Shown piece by piece: positions 25,700 through 34,494 of a stretch of 64,000 nt of DNA. This DNA is from Lichenicoccus sp965277665 (lineage in GTDB: Bacteria > Pseudomonadota > Alphaproteobacteria > Acetobacterales > Acetobacteraceae). Under the pieces are notes generated by a model. That model was not told where the DNA came from. It saw nothing but the letters and a program-made list of their open reading frames with translations, and made no database searches. The position numbers and the translations under genes were made by a program. The DNA lies in assembly GCF_965277665.1 (NCBI RefSeq), contig NZ_OZ255835.1, forward strand, positions 3,472,001 to 3,536,000, read 5' to 3'. How positions within the stretch are numbered: the stretch's first letter is position 1; each line of letters opens with the position of its first letter.

Positions 25700-25826
25700 G
25701 CTACTACGGCGGTCATCCGACGCGGCTTTCTGCGCTTCCGGTGCTCACGGCCAGGAGGCCGCTCCGCTCCGGTTCTCGCAAGCCACGCCGGGGGGCGCCT
25801 TCGGCGCCTCTGACTCGCCGTAGCGC
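25700..25826. repeat. Dispersed intergenic repeat, copy 2
   Basis: The core is nearly identical to copy 1 (ATCCGACGCGGCTTTC, GTGCTCACGGCCAGGAGGCC, GCCACGCCGG) and is bounded by its own arms, CTACTACGGCG (25701-25711) and CGCCGTAGCG (25816-25825). An inner hairpin GGCGCCTTCGGCGCC lies near the right end. It fills the gap between the binding-protein gene and the SDR gene. The arms differ from those of copy 1 although the core is shared. Confidence 0.75.
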
Positions 25827-25876
25827 ATTCTCGAAGGGTCTCTCACAACCTTGCAGCATCCATCGGAGTCGCCGCC

Positions 25877-26641
25877 ATGACCGCGTTCAGCTTCGAGGCC
25901 GCGTTCGACCTGTCGGGGCAGGTGGCGCTCGTCACCGGGGGCGCTTCCGGCATCGGCCATGCCATCGCGCTCGCACTCGCCGGGCGCGGCGCGCGACTGG
26001 TGCTGGCCGATCGGGCCGGCAATGTGGAGACGGTCGCGGCGGCGTTGCCGGGTTCAGGTCACACGGGAGTGCTCCTCGACCTGTCGCAGTTTGCCGGGAT
26101 CGAGCCCGCGATCGCGCGGATCGTGGCGCAAGCCGGGCGTATCGACATCCTGGTCAACAATGCCGGCATCGTCCGGCTGGGGGCTGCGGCGGAGGCCACC
26201 GAGGCGGACTGGGACCTCACCATGGCGGTCAACCTCAAGGCGCCGTTCCTGGTGGCGCAGGCGGTCGGCCGTCGCATGATCGCGCAGGGGCGCGGCCGCA
26301 TCGTCAACATCGCCTCGCAGGCGGCCCTGGTCGCGCTGCACGGCCATGTCGCCTACGCCACCAGCAAGGCGGCGATCATCGGCATGACCAAGGTGATGGC
26401 CTATGAGTGGGGACCGCAGGGGGTGACGGTGAATTCGGTCAGCCCCACCGTGGTGAATACCGAACTGGGCCGGCTGGCCTGGGCCGGCGACGTCGGCACC
26501 GCCTTTCGCGCCAAGATCCCGACCGGGCGCTTTGCCGAGCCGGACGAGATCGCGATTGCGGTGCTGTACTTGGCCAGCAACGCGGCCGGCATGGTGAACG
26601 GCGAGAACCTCGTCGTGGATGGCGGCTACACGATCCAGTAG
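25877..26641 (+). CDS. Short-chain dehydrogenase, GolD / D-threitol dehydrogenase-like
   Basis: A 254-residue classical SDR. TGGASGIGHAIA binds NAD(P); NNAGI follows; the catalytic tetrad is Asn (NLKAPF), Ser (IASQAALVALH), Tyr-x3-Lys (YATSK). The C-terminal block SPTVVNTELGRLAWAGD and the ending DGGYTIQ closely resemble glycerol/threitol dehydrogenases such as GolD. The gene follows a CUT2 importer, which fits oxidation of an imported tetritol or related polyol in the cytoplasm. The exact substrate is inferred, not shown. The ATG is 191 bp after the binding-protein gene, with a repeat element between. Confidence 0.82.
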   Translation: MTAFSFEAAFDLSGQVALVTGGASGIGHAIALALAGRGARLVLADRAGNVETVAAALPGSGHTGVLLDLSQFAGIEPAIARIVAQAGRIDILVNNAGIVRLGAAAEATEADWDLTMAVNLKAPFLVAQAVGRRMIAQGRGRIVNIASQAALVALHGHVAYATSKAAIIGMTKVMAYEWGPQGVTVNSVSPTVVNTELGRLAWAGDVGTAFRAKIPTGRFAEPDEIAIAVLYLASNAAGMVNGENLVVDGGYTIQ

Positions 26642-26674
26642 GCCCCTGCCAGCGGGATGCAGCCGCGATAACCC

Positions 26675-27937
26675 TCAATTGCTCCATTCGCCCGCGCGCA
26701 TCAGCGGCTCGCGTGCGCCGGACCGGGTGATGCCGTCCACGTCGACCTCGCCAGAGCCGATCATCCAGTCGATATGGATCAGGCTGCTGTTGGCGCCGCG
26801 GGCACCGAGGGCTGCCGTGTCCAGCCCCTTGGAACCCTGCATGCAGCTCGCATAGGCCTGACCCAACGCGATGTGGCTGGCGGCGTTCTCGTCGAACAGG
26901 GTGTTCTGGAACAGCAGCCCGCTGCGCGAGATCGGCGAGGAATGCGGCACCAGCGCCACCTCGCCCAGGCGGCGCGCGCCCTCGTCGGTGCCGAGCACGC
27001 GGTCGAGCACCTCGGCGCCCCGGCTGGCATGGGCGTGCACGATGCGGCCGGCCTCGAAGCGGACCGCGATGCCGTCGATCAGCGTGCCCTGGTAGGAGAG
27101 CGGCTTGCTGCTGCGCACATGGCCCTCGACCCGGTCCTTGTGCGGCGTGGTGAACACCTCCTCGGTCGGGATGTTCGGAATGCAGGTGATGCCGTTGGCG
27201 GCGGTGCCCGAGCCGCCGAGCCAGGCATGGCCGTCGGCGAGGCCGACCGTGAGGTCGGTGCCCGGGCCGCGAAAGTGCAGGGCGGCGAAGCGGGCCTCGT
27301 TCAGCAGGGCGGCGCGGGCGTGCAGCGTCTGGTCGTGCGCCCGCCAGGCGGCGACGGGGTCGGGGCCGTCCAGCCGGCTGGCGGCGAAGATCGCATCCCA
27401 CAGCCGGGCGACCGCGTCGTTCTCCTCCAGGTCGGGAAACAGCGTACGCGCCCAGGACGGCGTGGCGCAGGCGATGATGTTCCAGTTCACCGCGAAGCTG
27501 GTGATCAGCCCGAGGGCGGCCTGGTTGGCGCGCGCATTGGCGCGATTGGCCCGGGCGACCCGGTCCGGGTCCTGGCCCGAGAGCAGGGCGGGATACTCGC
27601 CGGTGATCGCCAGCCTCGCTGCGCCGCCGCGGAAGGCATTGGCGATGCCGTCCGCCAGCCAAGTCGCGGCGCTGTCGAAGGCGGCATCCGGCGCATCCCG
27701 GAAGCGGGCGAGGCGGGTGACCTCGTCGGTGAAGAAGGTGGTGACCAGCGCGGCGCCGGCCTTGTAGGCGTGCTCGGTGATACGGCGCACCAGGGGCACG
27801 GCGTCGAGCGGCGCGGTGATGACCAGCTCCTGGTTCGGCGCCAGGTTGAGCCCGGTCCGGACCGCGACCTCGCCGAGCCGGTCCAGCATGGCGGCGGTGC
27901 GTGTCGGATCGGGGGCCGGCTGCGTGGGTCCGTCCAT
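26675..27937 (-). CDS. M29-family metallo-aminopeptidase
   Basis: A 420-residue cytoplasmic peptidase of the thermophilic-aminopeptidase (M29) family. Conserved segments: GLNLAPNQELVITAPLDA near the N-terminus, GTDLTVGLADGHAWLGG, CIPNIPTEEVFTTPHKDRVEG with the Glu metal ligands, HSSPISRSGLLFQNTLFDENAASHIALGQ and SLIHIDWMIGSGEVDVDG (His and Asp ligands). It removes N-terminal residues from peptides using two metal ions. It is convergent with the SDR gene and divergent from the aminotransferase at 28087, separated by 149 bp that should hold both promoters. Confidence 0.92.
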   Translation of the reverse strand: MDGPTQPAPDPTRTAAMLDRLGEVAVRTGLNLAPNQELVITAPLDAVPLVRRITEHAYKAGAALVTTFFTDEVTRLARFRDAPDAAFDSAATWLADGIANAFRGGAARLAITGEYPALLSGQDPDRVARANRANARANQAALGLITSFAVNWNIIACATPSWARTLFPDLEENDAVARLWDAIFAASRLDGPDPVAAWRAHDQTLHARAALLNEARFAALHFRGPGTDLTVGLADGHAWLGGSGTAANGITCIPNIPTEEVFTTPHKDRVEGHVRSSKPLSYQGTLIDGIAVRFEAGRIVHAHASRGAEVLDRVLGTDEGARRLGEVALVPHSSPISRSGLLFQNTLFDENAASHIALGQAYASCMQGSKGLDTAALGARGANSSLIHIDWMIGSGEVDVDGITRSGAREPLMRAGEWSN

Positions 27938-28086
27938 CGGGGCTCTCCTCTTGCTGCGTATGCAGGCACGGCTGCGCCGACCGGCCTGTCGCTTGCTGCT
28001 ATACGGTTGCTAATCGGCGGTTCAGCTCCTGTTGTGGGCTGCCATGCCGGGCGTCGCAACCGGCCAGGACGGGATCGGGACACAGG

Positions 28087-29355
28087 ATGACAGCGCTCTC
28101 CCCGCACGATTTCGCCGAGATCGACCCGCCGAGCCGGCTGCTGATGGGGCCGGGGCCGATCAACGCGCATCCGCGGGTGCTGCGTGCGATGTCGGCGCAG
28201 CTGCTCGGGCAGTACGATCCCGAGTTCACCGGCTACATGAACGAGACGATGGCACTGTACCGGCATGTCTTCAGGACCGGGAATCGCTGGACCTTCCTGA
28301 TCGACGGCACCGCGCGCGCCGCGATCGAGGCTGCCCTGGTGTCGGTGATCGAGCCGGGCGATGCGGTGGTGGTGGTCAATTTCGGGCGGTTCGGCCTGTT
28401 GCTGCGCGAGATCGCGGAGCGCTGCGGCGGCGTCATCACCATGGTCGATGCCGAATGGGGCACGGTCGTCGAGGCCGACGCGGTGCGCGACGCGGTGCGT
28501 CGGGTCAGGCCGCGGCTGGTGGCGACCGTGCATGGCGACACCTCCACCACGATGGCGCAGCCGATCCACGAGCTGGGCCGCATCTGCGCCGAGCATGCTG
28601 CCCTGCTCTATGTCGATGCCACCGCGACGCTGGGCGGCATGGATGTCCCCGCCGATGCGTGGGGGGCGGACATCGTCACCGCGGGCCTGCAGAAATGCCT
28701 GGGTGGACCGGCCGGCTCGGCTCCGATCACCATCTCCGAGCGCGCCGCGGCCCGGATCTTCTCGCGCCGGCATGTCGAGCGCGGCATCGCGCACCCCATT
28801 GCCGGCGCCGCTCCCGCCGTGGCCGGGCGGCGGATCGCCTCGAACTACTTCGATCTCGCCATGCTGATGGACTACTGGTCGGAGCGCCGGCTCAACCATC
28901 ACACCGAGGCGACGACGATGCTGTACGGCGCTCGCGAGTGCGCGCGCCTGGTGCTCGAGGAGGGGCTGGAGGCGCGCATCGCCCGGCATGCGCTGGTCGG
29001 GCGCGCGATGGCGGCCGGGCTGCAGGCGATGGGGCTGCGGCTGTTCGGCGACCGGGCGCACAAGATGGCCAACGTCGTCGGCGTGCTGATACCCGATGGC
29101 ATCGACGGCGAGCGGGTGCGCGCCCGCATGCGCACGCGCTTCGAGATCGAGATCGGCACGGCGTTCGGGCCGCTCATCGGCCGGATCTGGCGCATCGGCA
29201 CCATGGGCTACAATTGCCGGGGCCACGCCGCCCTCATCACCCTGGGCGCGCTGGAGGCGGTGCTGCGCGCCGAAGGGTTCGCGTCGCGGCCGGGCGAGGC
29301 GGTGGCTGCGGCGATGGAGCTGCTCGACGGCGCCGAGGGATATGCGCCGGTGTAA
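28087..29355 (+). CDS. pucG: Class V aminotransferase, PucG-like (S)-ureidoglycine/glyoxylate aminotransferase
   Basis: A 422-residue fold-type I PLP enzyme. LLMGPGPINAHPRVLRAMS and LGQYDPEFTGYMNETM are the N-terminal signature shared by Bacillus PucG; TVHGDTSTTM, LYVDATATLGG and the PLP lysine in GLQKCLGGPAGS follow. PucG transfers the amino group of (S)-ureidoglycine, an allantoin-breakdown intermediate, to glyoxylate, making glycine. Alternatives in the family are alanine- or serine-glyoxylate aminotransferase. No other allantoin genes are adjacent, though a purine-type molybdenum hydroxylase is 15 kb away. ATG 28087 follows GGGACACAGG. Confidence 0.78.
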   Translation: MTALSPHDFAEIDPPSRLLMGPGPINAHPRVLRAMSAQLLGQYDPEFTGYMNETMALYRHVFRTGNRWTFLIDGTARAAIEAALVSVIEPGDAVVVVNFGRFGLLLREIAERCGGVITMVDAEWGTVVEADAVRDAVRRVRPRLVATVHGDTSTTMAQPIHELGRICAEHAALLYVDATATLGGMDVPADAWGADIVTAGLQKCLGGPAGSAPITISERAAARIFSRRHVERGIAHPIAGAAPAVAGRRIASNYFDLAMLMDYWSERRLNHHTEATTMLYGARECARLVLEEGLEARIARHALVGRAMAAGLQAMGLRLFGDRAHKMANVVGVLIPDGIDGERVRARMRTRFEIEIGTAFGPLIGRIWRIGTMGYNCRGHAALITLGALEAVLRAEGFASRPGEAVAAAMELLDGAEGYAPV

Positions 29356-29514
29356 GAAAAGCACGCGGGCTGGGCGATCGGCGCATGCCGCGACGGATGT
29401 GCAACCATCGGAACGCTCCGGCGTCACCACGACGCGCAGGGCCCAGGGCCGGCATCGTCCTGCGTACGGCGAAGGCGAACAGCCGGCCGCAACAGCCGCC
29501 ATGGAGCGTCCGTC

Positions 29515-29772
29515 ATGTCCATTATCGCCTGGGTCATTCTCGGTCTCGTCGCCGGGTTCATCGGCAGCAAGATCGTCAACAAGTCGGGTGAGGGGCTTCT
29601 CCTCGACCTCGTGCTCGGCATCGTCGGCGCCGTCGTCGGCGGCTTCATCTTCAACGAGTTCGGCGCGGCCGGGGTGACCGGCCTGAACATCTACAGCCTG
29701 ATCGTCGCCGTCGTCGGCGCCGTCGTGGTCCTGTTCATCTACCACGCCATCGTTGGCCGCCGAACGATCTGA
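29515..29772 (+). CDS. GlsB/YeaQ/YmgE-family small membrane stress protein
   Basis: An 85-residue protein with three hydrophobic helices. IIAWVILGLVAGFIGSKIV, then LLLDLVLGIVGAVVGGFIF and a third helix IYSLIVAVVGAVVVLFIYHAI are the glycine-zipper-rich pattern of the transglycosylase-associated (GlsB/YeaQ) family. These are general-stress inner-membrane proteins of unknown mechanism. It stands alone; the 159 bp upstream hold no other gene. Confidence 0.9.
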   Translation: MSIIAWVILGLVAGFIGSKIVNKSGEGLLLDLVLGIVGAVVGGFIFNEFGAAGVTGLNIYSLIVAVVGAVVVLFIYHAIVGRRTI

Positions 29773-29806
29773 ACCGGCCCCTCGACCGCGGAGCCCGTCG
29801 GAGCAA

Positions 29807-30406
29807 TCAGCCGAACAGCCTGGCCGCGGTCTCCGCGACATGCCGGCCCTGGAAGCGGGCGCCGGCGAGTTCGTTCTCCGACGGCTGCCGCGAGCCGTCG
29901 CCGGCCGCGATCGTGGTGGCGCCATACGGGCTGCCGCCGGTGACCTCGTCCAGCTTGAGCTGGCCCTGGAAGCTGTACGGCAGGCCGACCACCACCAGGC
30001 CGAGATGCAGCAGGTTGGTGATCAGCGAGAACAGGGTGGTTTCCTGGCCGCCATGCTGCGACGCCGTCGAAACGAACGCGGCGCCGACCTTGCCGTGCAG
30101 CGCGCCGCGGGCCCACAGGCCGCCGGTCTGGTCCAGGAAGGCCGCGAGCTGGGACGAGATGCGCCCGTAGCGCGTCGGCGTCCCCAGGATGATCGCGTCG
30201 TAGGTCTCGAGTTCGGCGACCGTCGCGACCGGCGCCGCCTGGTCGAGCTTGAAGTGCCCGCTGCGGGCGATCTCCTCCGGGACCGTCTCCGGCACCCGCT
30301 TCACCGAGACCTCGGCGCCGGCCTCGCGGGCACCGGCCGCCACGGCCTCTGCCATCTGCTCGATATGGCCATAGGTGGAATAGTACAGCACGAGGACCTT
30401 GGGCAT
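29807..30406 (-). CDS. wrbA: NAD(P)H:quinone oxidoreductase, type IV (WrbA)
   Basis: A 199-residue flavodoxin-fold enzyme. PKVLVLYYSTYGHIEQMAEA is the FMN phosphate-binding N-terminus, ILGTPTRYGRISSQLAAFLDQTGGLW (two blocks) the isoalloxazine-contacting loop, and FVSTASQHGGQETTL with SPYGATTIAAGDGSRQPSENEL (two blocks) complete the WrbA signature. It reduces quinones by two electrons, avoiding semiquinone radicals. ATG 30406 is chosen for AGGAG eight bases upstream on the coding strand; an earlier ATG at 30427 has no such site. A LysR regulator gene lies just upstream in the same direction. Confidence 0.93.
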   Translation of the reverse strand: MPKVLVLYYSTYGHIEQMAEAVAAGAREAGAEVSVKRVPETVPEEIARSGHFKLDQAAPVATVAELETYDAIILGTPTRYGRISSQLAAFLDQTGGLWARGALHGKVGAAFVSTASQHGGQETTLFSLITNLLHLGLVVVGLPYSFQGQLKLDEVTGGSPYGATTIAAGDGSRQPSENELAGARFQGRHVAETAARLFG

Positions 30407-30515
30407 CGGGATCTCCTGACGTGTCACGGCTGAAGCTTCGACGCCTGCGGCCTGGGTGTGTAGTGGGATAATCCTGGCGGACCTGTTCTACCCGGTTGGC
30501 AAGCTCGCCGTGTTT

Positions 30516-31400
30516 CTAGCCCTGCAAGGCAAGACGCCGGATCAGCCAGCTCGCAGCGGGTCCGGGCGGACAATCGGTCCGGTGGATCGCGCTGAAGCGG
30601 TAGCGCGTCGGCGGCAGATCGGCGAGGTGCAGGCGCACCAGCCGGCCGGTATCCAGGTCGTCTTGCACCATCAGGGCCGGCATGTTGCCCCAGCCGATAC
30701 CGGCCAGCAGCAGGGCGTGCTTGGAGCCCAGGTCGGCCAGCCGCCATGTGCGGGTGCCGACGACGGCGAACTCCTGGCCCTCGGTCAAGGGTGACCGGTC
30801 GGACAGCACCAGCTGGACGTGGTGGCGGGCGCCGCGACGCGGGCCCGAAGCGGCAAGCGGGTGATCGGGGGCCGCCACCGGGATCAGGTCGATCTCGCCG
30901 ATTTGTGTGCTCTCGAGGCCGTGCCCCTGGAGGTTGAGCGGGCCGCTGACTCCGACCCGTGCCCGTCCATCCAGCACCATCTGCATGACCCCGCCGAGCG
31001 CCTCGACATGCAGGCGCAGGGTCACCGTCGGGAAGGTGTCCTGGAACGCCTTGAGGGCGTCGACCAGCCGGTGCGTCGGCAGCATCACGTCGACCGCGAG
31101 CCCGACTTCCGCCTCCAGGCCGCTCTCCAGGCCACGCGCCTTGGCGCGCAGCCCGTCGAGGCCGTCCAGGATCAGCCGTGCGTCGGCCAGCAGCGACCGG
31201 CCGGCATCGGTCAGCACTGGCCGCCGCGTGCCGGCCCGGGTGAACAGCCCGATGCCGAGCTGCGCCTCCAGGGTGGCGATCGTGTAGCTGACCACCGAGG
31301 TGGCCCGGTTCAGTGAGCGCGCCGCCTGGGCGAAGCTCCCGGCCTCGACCACCGCAACGAACACCTGCAACTGGTCCAGAGTGGGCGTGCCGATCGTCAT
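30516..31400 (-). CDS. LysR-family transcriptional regulator
   Basis: A 294-residue protein. The winged helix-turn-helix at the N-terminus (LDQLQVFVAVVEAGSFAQAARSLNRATSVVSYTI in two blocks) is typical LysR, followed by the linker helix and a periplasmic-binding-like effector domain from about residue 90. GLFTRAGTRRPVLTDAGRSLL is the standard wing-helix end. ATG 31400 (MTIGTPTLDQL) matches family starts; the frame upstream to 31433 is unlikely. It precedes wrbA in the same orientation by 109 bp, so wrbA is a plausible target. Confidence 0.9.
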   Translation of the reverse strand: MTIGTPTLDQLQVFVAVVEAGSFAQAARSLNRATSVVSYTIATLEAQLGIGLFTRAGTRRPVLTDAGRSLLADARLILDGLDGLRAKARGLESGLEAEVGLAVDVMLPTHRLVDALKAFQDTFPTVTLRLHVEALGGVMQMVLDGRARVGVSGPLNLQGHGLESTQIGEIDLIPVAAPDHPLAASGPRRGARHHVQLVLSDRSPLTEGQEFAVVGTRTWRLADLGSKHALLLAGIGWGNMPALMVQDDLDTGRLVRLHLADLPPTRYRFSAIHRTDCPPGPAASWLIRRLALQG

Positions 31401-31462
31401 TCTGCCCTCTTCCGATGACCGAGCACGTGCCAAGATGGTGACAGCCTCAGCGGAGAGAGACG

Positions 31463-31714
31463 ATGGCAGAGCCGGCGAACACGATCACCCTGCTGCACGG
31501 CGAGTACGGCCTGATTGTCGGCCAGGATGGCAACCGCATGTCGGTGCGCGTGGAAGGCGAGCACCTGGAGGACGAGGAAGGCCTGCCCGTCTCGGTGGTC
31601 TTGGTGACCGCCCTGGCAAGGCGCCTGCTGGAGGACCCCGACTTCCACGACGAGATGCTCGAATGGTACGAGGAACACGAAGAAGACGACGACGAAGTCG
31701 TCGGCACCGCCTAA
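31463..31714 (+). CDS. Small acidic protein of unknown function
   Basis: An 83-residue soluble protein that I do not recognise. It has a short predicted beta region (ITLLHGEYGLIVGQDGNRMSVRVEGEHL) followed by a helix and a strongly acidic tail (WYEEHEEDDDEVVGTA). It has a good start region: CGGAGAGAGACG immediately precedes ATG 31463. It is divergent from the LysR gene (62 bp) and convergent with the GGDEF-EAL gene, with repeat copy 3 between. Codon usage and the clear ribosome-binding site support it being real. Confidence 0.6.
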   Translation: MAEPANTITLLHGEYGLIVGQDGNRMSVRVEGEHLEDEEGLPVSVVLVTALARRLLEDPDFHDEMLEWYEEHEEDDDEVVGTA

Positions 31715-31731
31715 TCCAGGGCAACTGCAGG

Positions 31732-31889
31732 GCGCGCTTGCAGATGCGCTACGCCGAGCAAGAGCGTCGCATCGCGGCGCGCCCGGCGTGTCTTTCGAGA
31801 ACCGGAGCGGAGCGGCCTTCTTGGCCGTGAGCACCGGAAGCGCAGAAAGGCGCGTCGGATTGCCGGCGTAGTAGCATCTGCAAGTGCGC
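31732..31889. repeat. Dispersed intergenic repeat, copy 3 (inverted orientation)
   Basis: Read on the minus strand it carries the same core as copies 1 and 2 (ATCCGACGCGCCTTTCTGCG, GGTGCTCACGGCCAAGAAGG, GACACGCCGGGCG). Its arms are the longest: GCGCGCTTGCAGATGCGCTACGCCG (31732-31756, in parts) pairs with CGGCGTAGTAGCATCTGCAAGTGCGC (31864-31889, in parts). It lies between convergent genes. Confidence 0.78.
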
Positions 31890-31890
31890 T

Positions 31891-34305
31891 CTACGGGGTT
31901 TCGTCTAGTAGGGTCAGGTCGAAGACATAGTCATCGGCCGGTGCGTCGGGCTCCGGGGAGCCGGTGCGACGCAGTTCCTCGAGCAGGTCGGGGATCCGCT
32001 CTGCCGACATCGCCCGGCTGAACAGGAACCCCTGGATCTCGGTGCAGCCCTGGCGGCGCAGCTGGTCGAGCTGCTCCACCGTCTCGACGCCCTCGGCGGT
32101 GACGACGACGCCTAGATCGGCTGCCAGGCCGACCACCGCATGCACCACCGCGGCGCTGCGACGGTCATGGATCATGTCGCGCACGAAGCTCATGTCCATC
32201 TTGATCTTGGAGAAGGCAAAGCCGCGCAGGAAGCCGAGGGACGAGAAGCCACGGCCGAAATCGTCGAGCGCGATGCCGACGCCGAGGTCGCGCAGGCCTT
32301 CCAGCACCCCGAAGCTCGACGTGTCGGCATCCATGAAGATGCTCTCGGTGATCTCGAGCTCCAGCCGGTGCGGCGCGAGACCGGTGCGTCGCAGGACCTC
32401 GGACACCTGCTGGATGAAGCTGCGTCCGCTGAGCTGGCCCACCGAGATGTTCACGGCGACCTTCAGCATGTCCGGCCACGTCGCCGCCTGCTGGCAGGCA
32501 TGTTCCAGGATCCAGCCGCCGAGTTCCTCGATCAGGCCGGCTTCTTCGGCCAGGCGGATGAAGCGGTCCGGCGAGACCGAGCCGCCGTTCGGGCGACGCC
32601 AGCGGGCGAGGGCCTCGAAGCCGCGTATGGCGTAGGTCTGGGCGTCGACGATCGGCTGGTAGGCCAGCACGATGCCCTTCTCGGCGATCGCTTCGCGCAG
32701 GTCGCGCAGCAGGGCGCGCTGCTCCTGCGCGATCTGCTTCAGTCCGGTATCGTAGAATCGGAAGCAGCCGCCGCCGTCATGCTTGGCCTGGTAGAGCGCG
32801 AGGTCGGCCGCCTCCAGCAGCGCCTCCCCGGTATCGCCGGCGAGCGGCGCCATCGAGACGCCGATGGAGAGACCGATCGAGGTATCGCGCTCGTCGATCA
32901 GGAACGGGTGCTCGAACTGCTTGAGCAGGCATTCCGCCAGGGTCTGCATGGCGGTGACCGTGGTGTTGCGCTGCAGGAGCATGAACTCGTCGCCGCCGAT
33001 CCGGGCCAGCAAGCCCCCCCCGCCGATACAGCCATCGAGCCGCCGGGCGGCGGCCTGCAGCAGCACGTCGCCGGCGGCATGCCCCATGCTGTCGTTGACC
33101 GCCTTGAAGCCATCCAGGTCGATGCTCATCAGCGCGAAGGCCTCGCTCCGGCGGCCGAGCTCCTTGAGCGCCGCGCGCAGCGCCTCGGTGAAGGCCTGGC
33201 GGTTCGGCAGGCTGGTGAGCAGGTCGTGCCGCGCCTGGTGCGACGCGCGGGCCTCGGCGCCACGGGCCTCGGTGATGTCGGCGCCGACGCCCCGGTAGCC
33301 GATGAAGTGCGCGTTCTCGTCGAACACCGGGCGTCCGGTCAGCGACCACCAGCGCAGGGTGCCATGCCGCCGGACCGGAGCGGTGATGCTCCGGAACACG
33401 ACACGGTCGCGCATGCACTGGGCCAGCTTGCTGGCGTCGGTCATCTCCACGTCCATCCCGTCGGACTGGTAGCGGGGGGCCCGCACGATCTCGATGAGCC
33501 GCCGGCCCTCGACCCAGGCGAGCGGCCGCTCGAGGGCGTCCCCGAGGCCGGGCGTCACGAATCGCAGCCGGCCCTCCGCATCGGTCTCCCACAGCCAGCG
33601 GCTGACGCGCTGGTCCACGTCGCCCAGCAGGAGCTGGATGATGTCCTGCTGGTCGTCCTGCTGCAGGCGCATCAGGGTGTAGCGCTCGAACAGCAGGCGG
33701 ATGGCGTTGGTCGCCAGGATGATGAACACGGCATAGATGCCGAGCAGCACGGCGAGCCACTGGAACAGGACGATCCCGGTCCGGTGCAGCGCCAGGAACG
33801 AGCCCAGGATCAGCGGGATCGCGAGCGCTTCCGAGGCCGCGAAGATCGGCATCATGACCAGGCTGGTCGCGATCAGGCCCGCGCAGGTGCAGGCGATCAT
33901 CACCCGCATGTTCGCGTCGGCCGGCCCGAACAGCATCACCGGCATGGTGCTCCAGGCCAATCCCAGAGTGAGGCTCAGCCCCATCAGCATGCGGATGTGG
34001 ACATCGCGGTCGCGGTCGCTGATGCGGCCGCGCAGGGCGCGGTGCGCGCGCCATGATGTCAACCAGGCCAACGCCACCACGATCTCGATGATCGCGGTTA
34101 ATCCGTAGCGGTAGGGGATGAGGCCGACGCCGAGATTGGGCAGCAGGACCAGGGCCACCATGCCGCTGGTCAGCATGCAGTAGGGTGTCAGCCGGGCAGC
34201 GGCGCGGAGCGTCTCGTCGTAAGCGGCGGCATGGTAGCGGCTCGGGGCTGGCTGGCGCCGCACGATCCGCACAAGCCTGTCCCGTGCTGCCTGCAGCAGA
34301 CGCAT
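31891..34305 (-). CDS. Membrane GGDEF-EAL c-di-GMP enzyme with PAS domain
   Basis: An 804-residue protein. Residues 40-220 hold about six membrane helices (an unnamed sensor region), 230-370 a PAS/PAC-like domain (YRGVGADITEARGAEARAS is the PAC end), 380-540 a GGDEF domain with an intact IGGDEF active site and SIDLDGFKAVND, and 555-790 an EAL domain with the EAL of GFEALARWRRP, NISVGQLS, ELEITESIF, LDDFGRGFSSL, KMDMSFV and VVTAEGVET. Both catalytic signatures look intact, so it may synthesise and hydrolyse c-di-GMP or use one domain for regulation. ATG 34305 follows GAGAGATCG; a longer frame is less likely. Confidence 0.92.
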   Translation of the reverse strand: MRLLQAARDRLVRIVRRQPAPSRYHAAAYDETLRAAARLTPYCMLTSGMVALVLLPNLGVGLIPYRYGLTAIIEIVVALAWLTSWRAHRALRGRISDRDRDVHIRMLMGLSLTLGLAWSTMPVMLFGPADANMRVMIACTCAGLIATSLVMMPIFAASEALAIPLILGSFLALHRTGIVLFQWLAVLLGIYAVFIILATNAIRLLFERYTLMRLQQDDQQDIIQLLLGDVDQRVSRWLWETDAEGRLRFVTPGLGDALERPLAWVEGRRLIEIVRAPRYQSDGMDVEMTDASKLAQCMRDRVVFRSITAPVRRHGTLRWWSLTGRPVFDENAHFIGYRGVGADITEARGAEARASHQARHDLLTSLPNRQAFTEALRAALKELGRRSEAFALMSIDLDGFKAVNDSMGHAAGDVLLQAAARRLDGCIGGGGLLARIGGDEFMLLQRNTTVTAMQTLAECLLKQFEHPFLIDERDTSIGLSIGVSMAPLAGDTGEALLEAADLALYQAKHDGGGCFRFYDTGLKQIAQEQRALLRDLREAIAEKGIVLAYQPIVDAQTYAIRGFEALARWRRPNGGSVSPDRFIRLAEEAGLIEELGGWILEHACQQAATWPDMLKVAVNISVGQLSGRSFIQQVSEVLRRTGLAPHRLELEITESIFMDADTSSFGVLEGLRDLGVGIALDDFGRGFSSLGFLRGFAFSKIKMDMSFVRDMIHDRRSAAVVHAVVGLAADLGVVVTAEGVETVEQLDQLRRQGCTEIQGFLFSRAMSAERIPDLLEELRRTGSPEPDAPADDYVFDLTLLDETP

Positions 34306-34494
34306 CCGATCTCTCTCAGCATAACAGAAGTCTGGGTCATCTCGGGGGCGTCGGCACCTCTGGCGCCACCGCATCGCGGCGGGACGCTAGCACGCGCATA
34401 AATAGTCAGCCGTGTAATAAAGCAGGGCCGGGTTGTCTCCTGGCCGTGCCTCACGAGAATGTTCATCACACAACTGTGAAAATAATGATTCGTT

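Noticed and set aside
30423..30515. wrbA as an operon partner transcribed divergently from the LysR gene
   Set aside because: Both are on the minus strand with the LysR gene upstream, so a shared divergent promoter is impossible. Regulation of wrbA by it remains only a suggestion.
31732..31889. Possible CRISPR or phage attachment site at the repeat regions
   Set aside because: There are no regularly spaced direct repeats or spacers, and the copies are far apart and palindromic. No integrase or cas gene is present.
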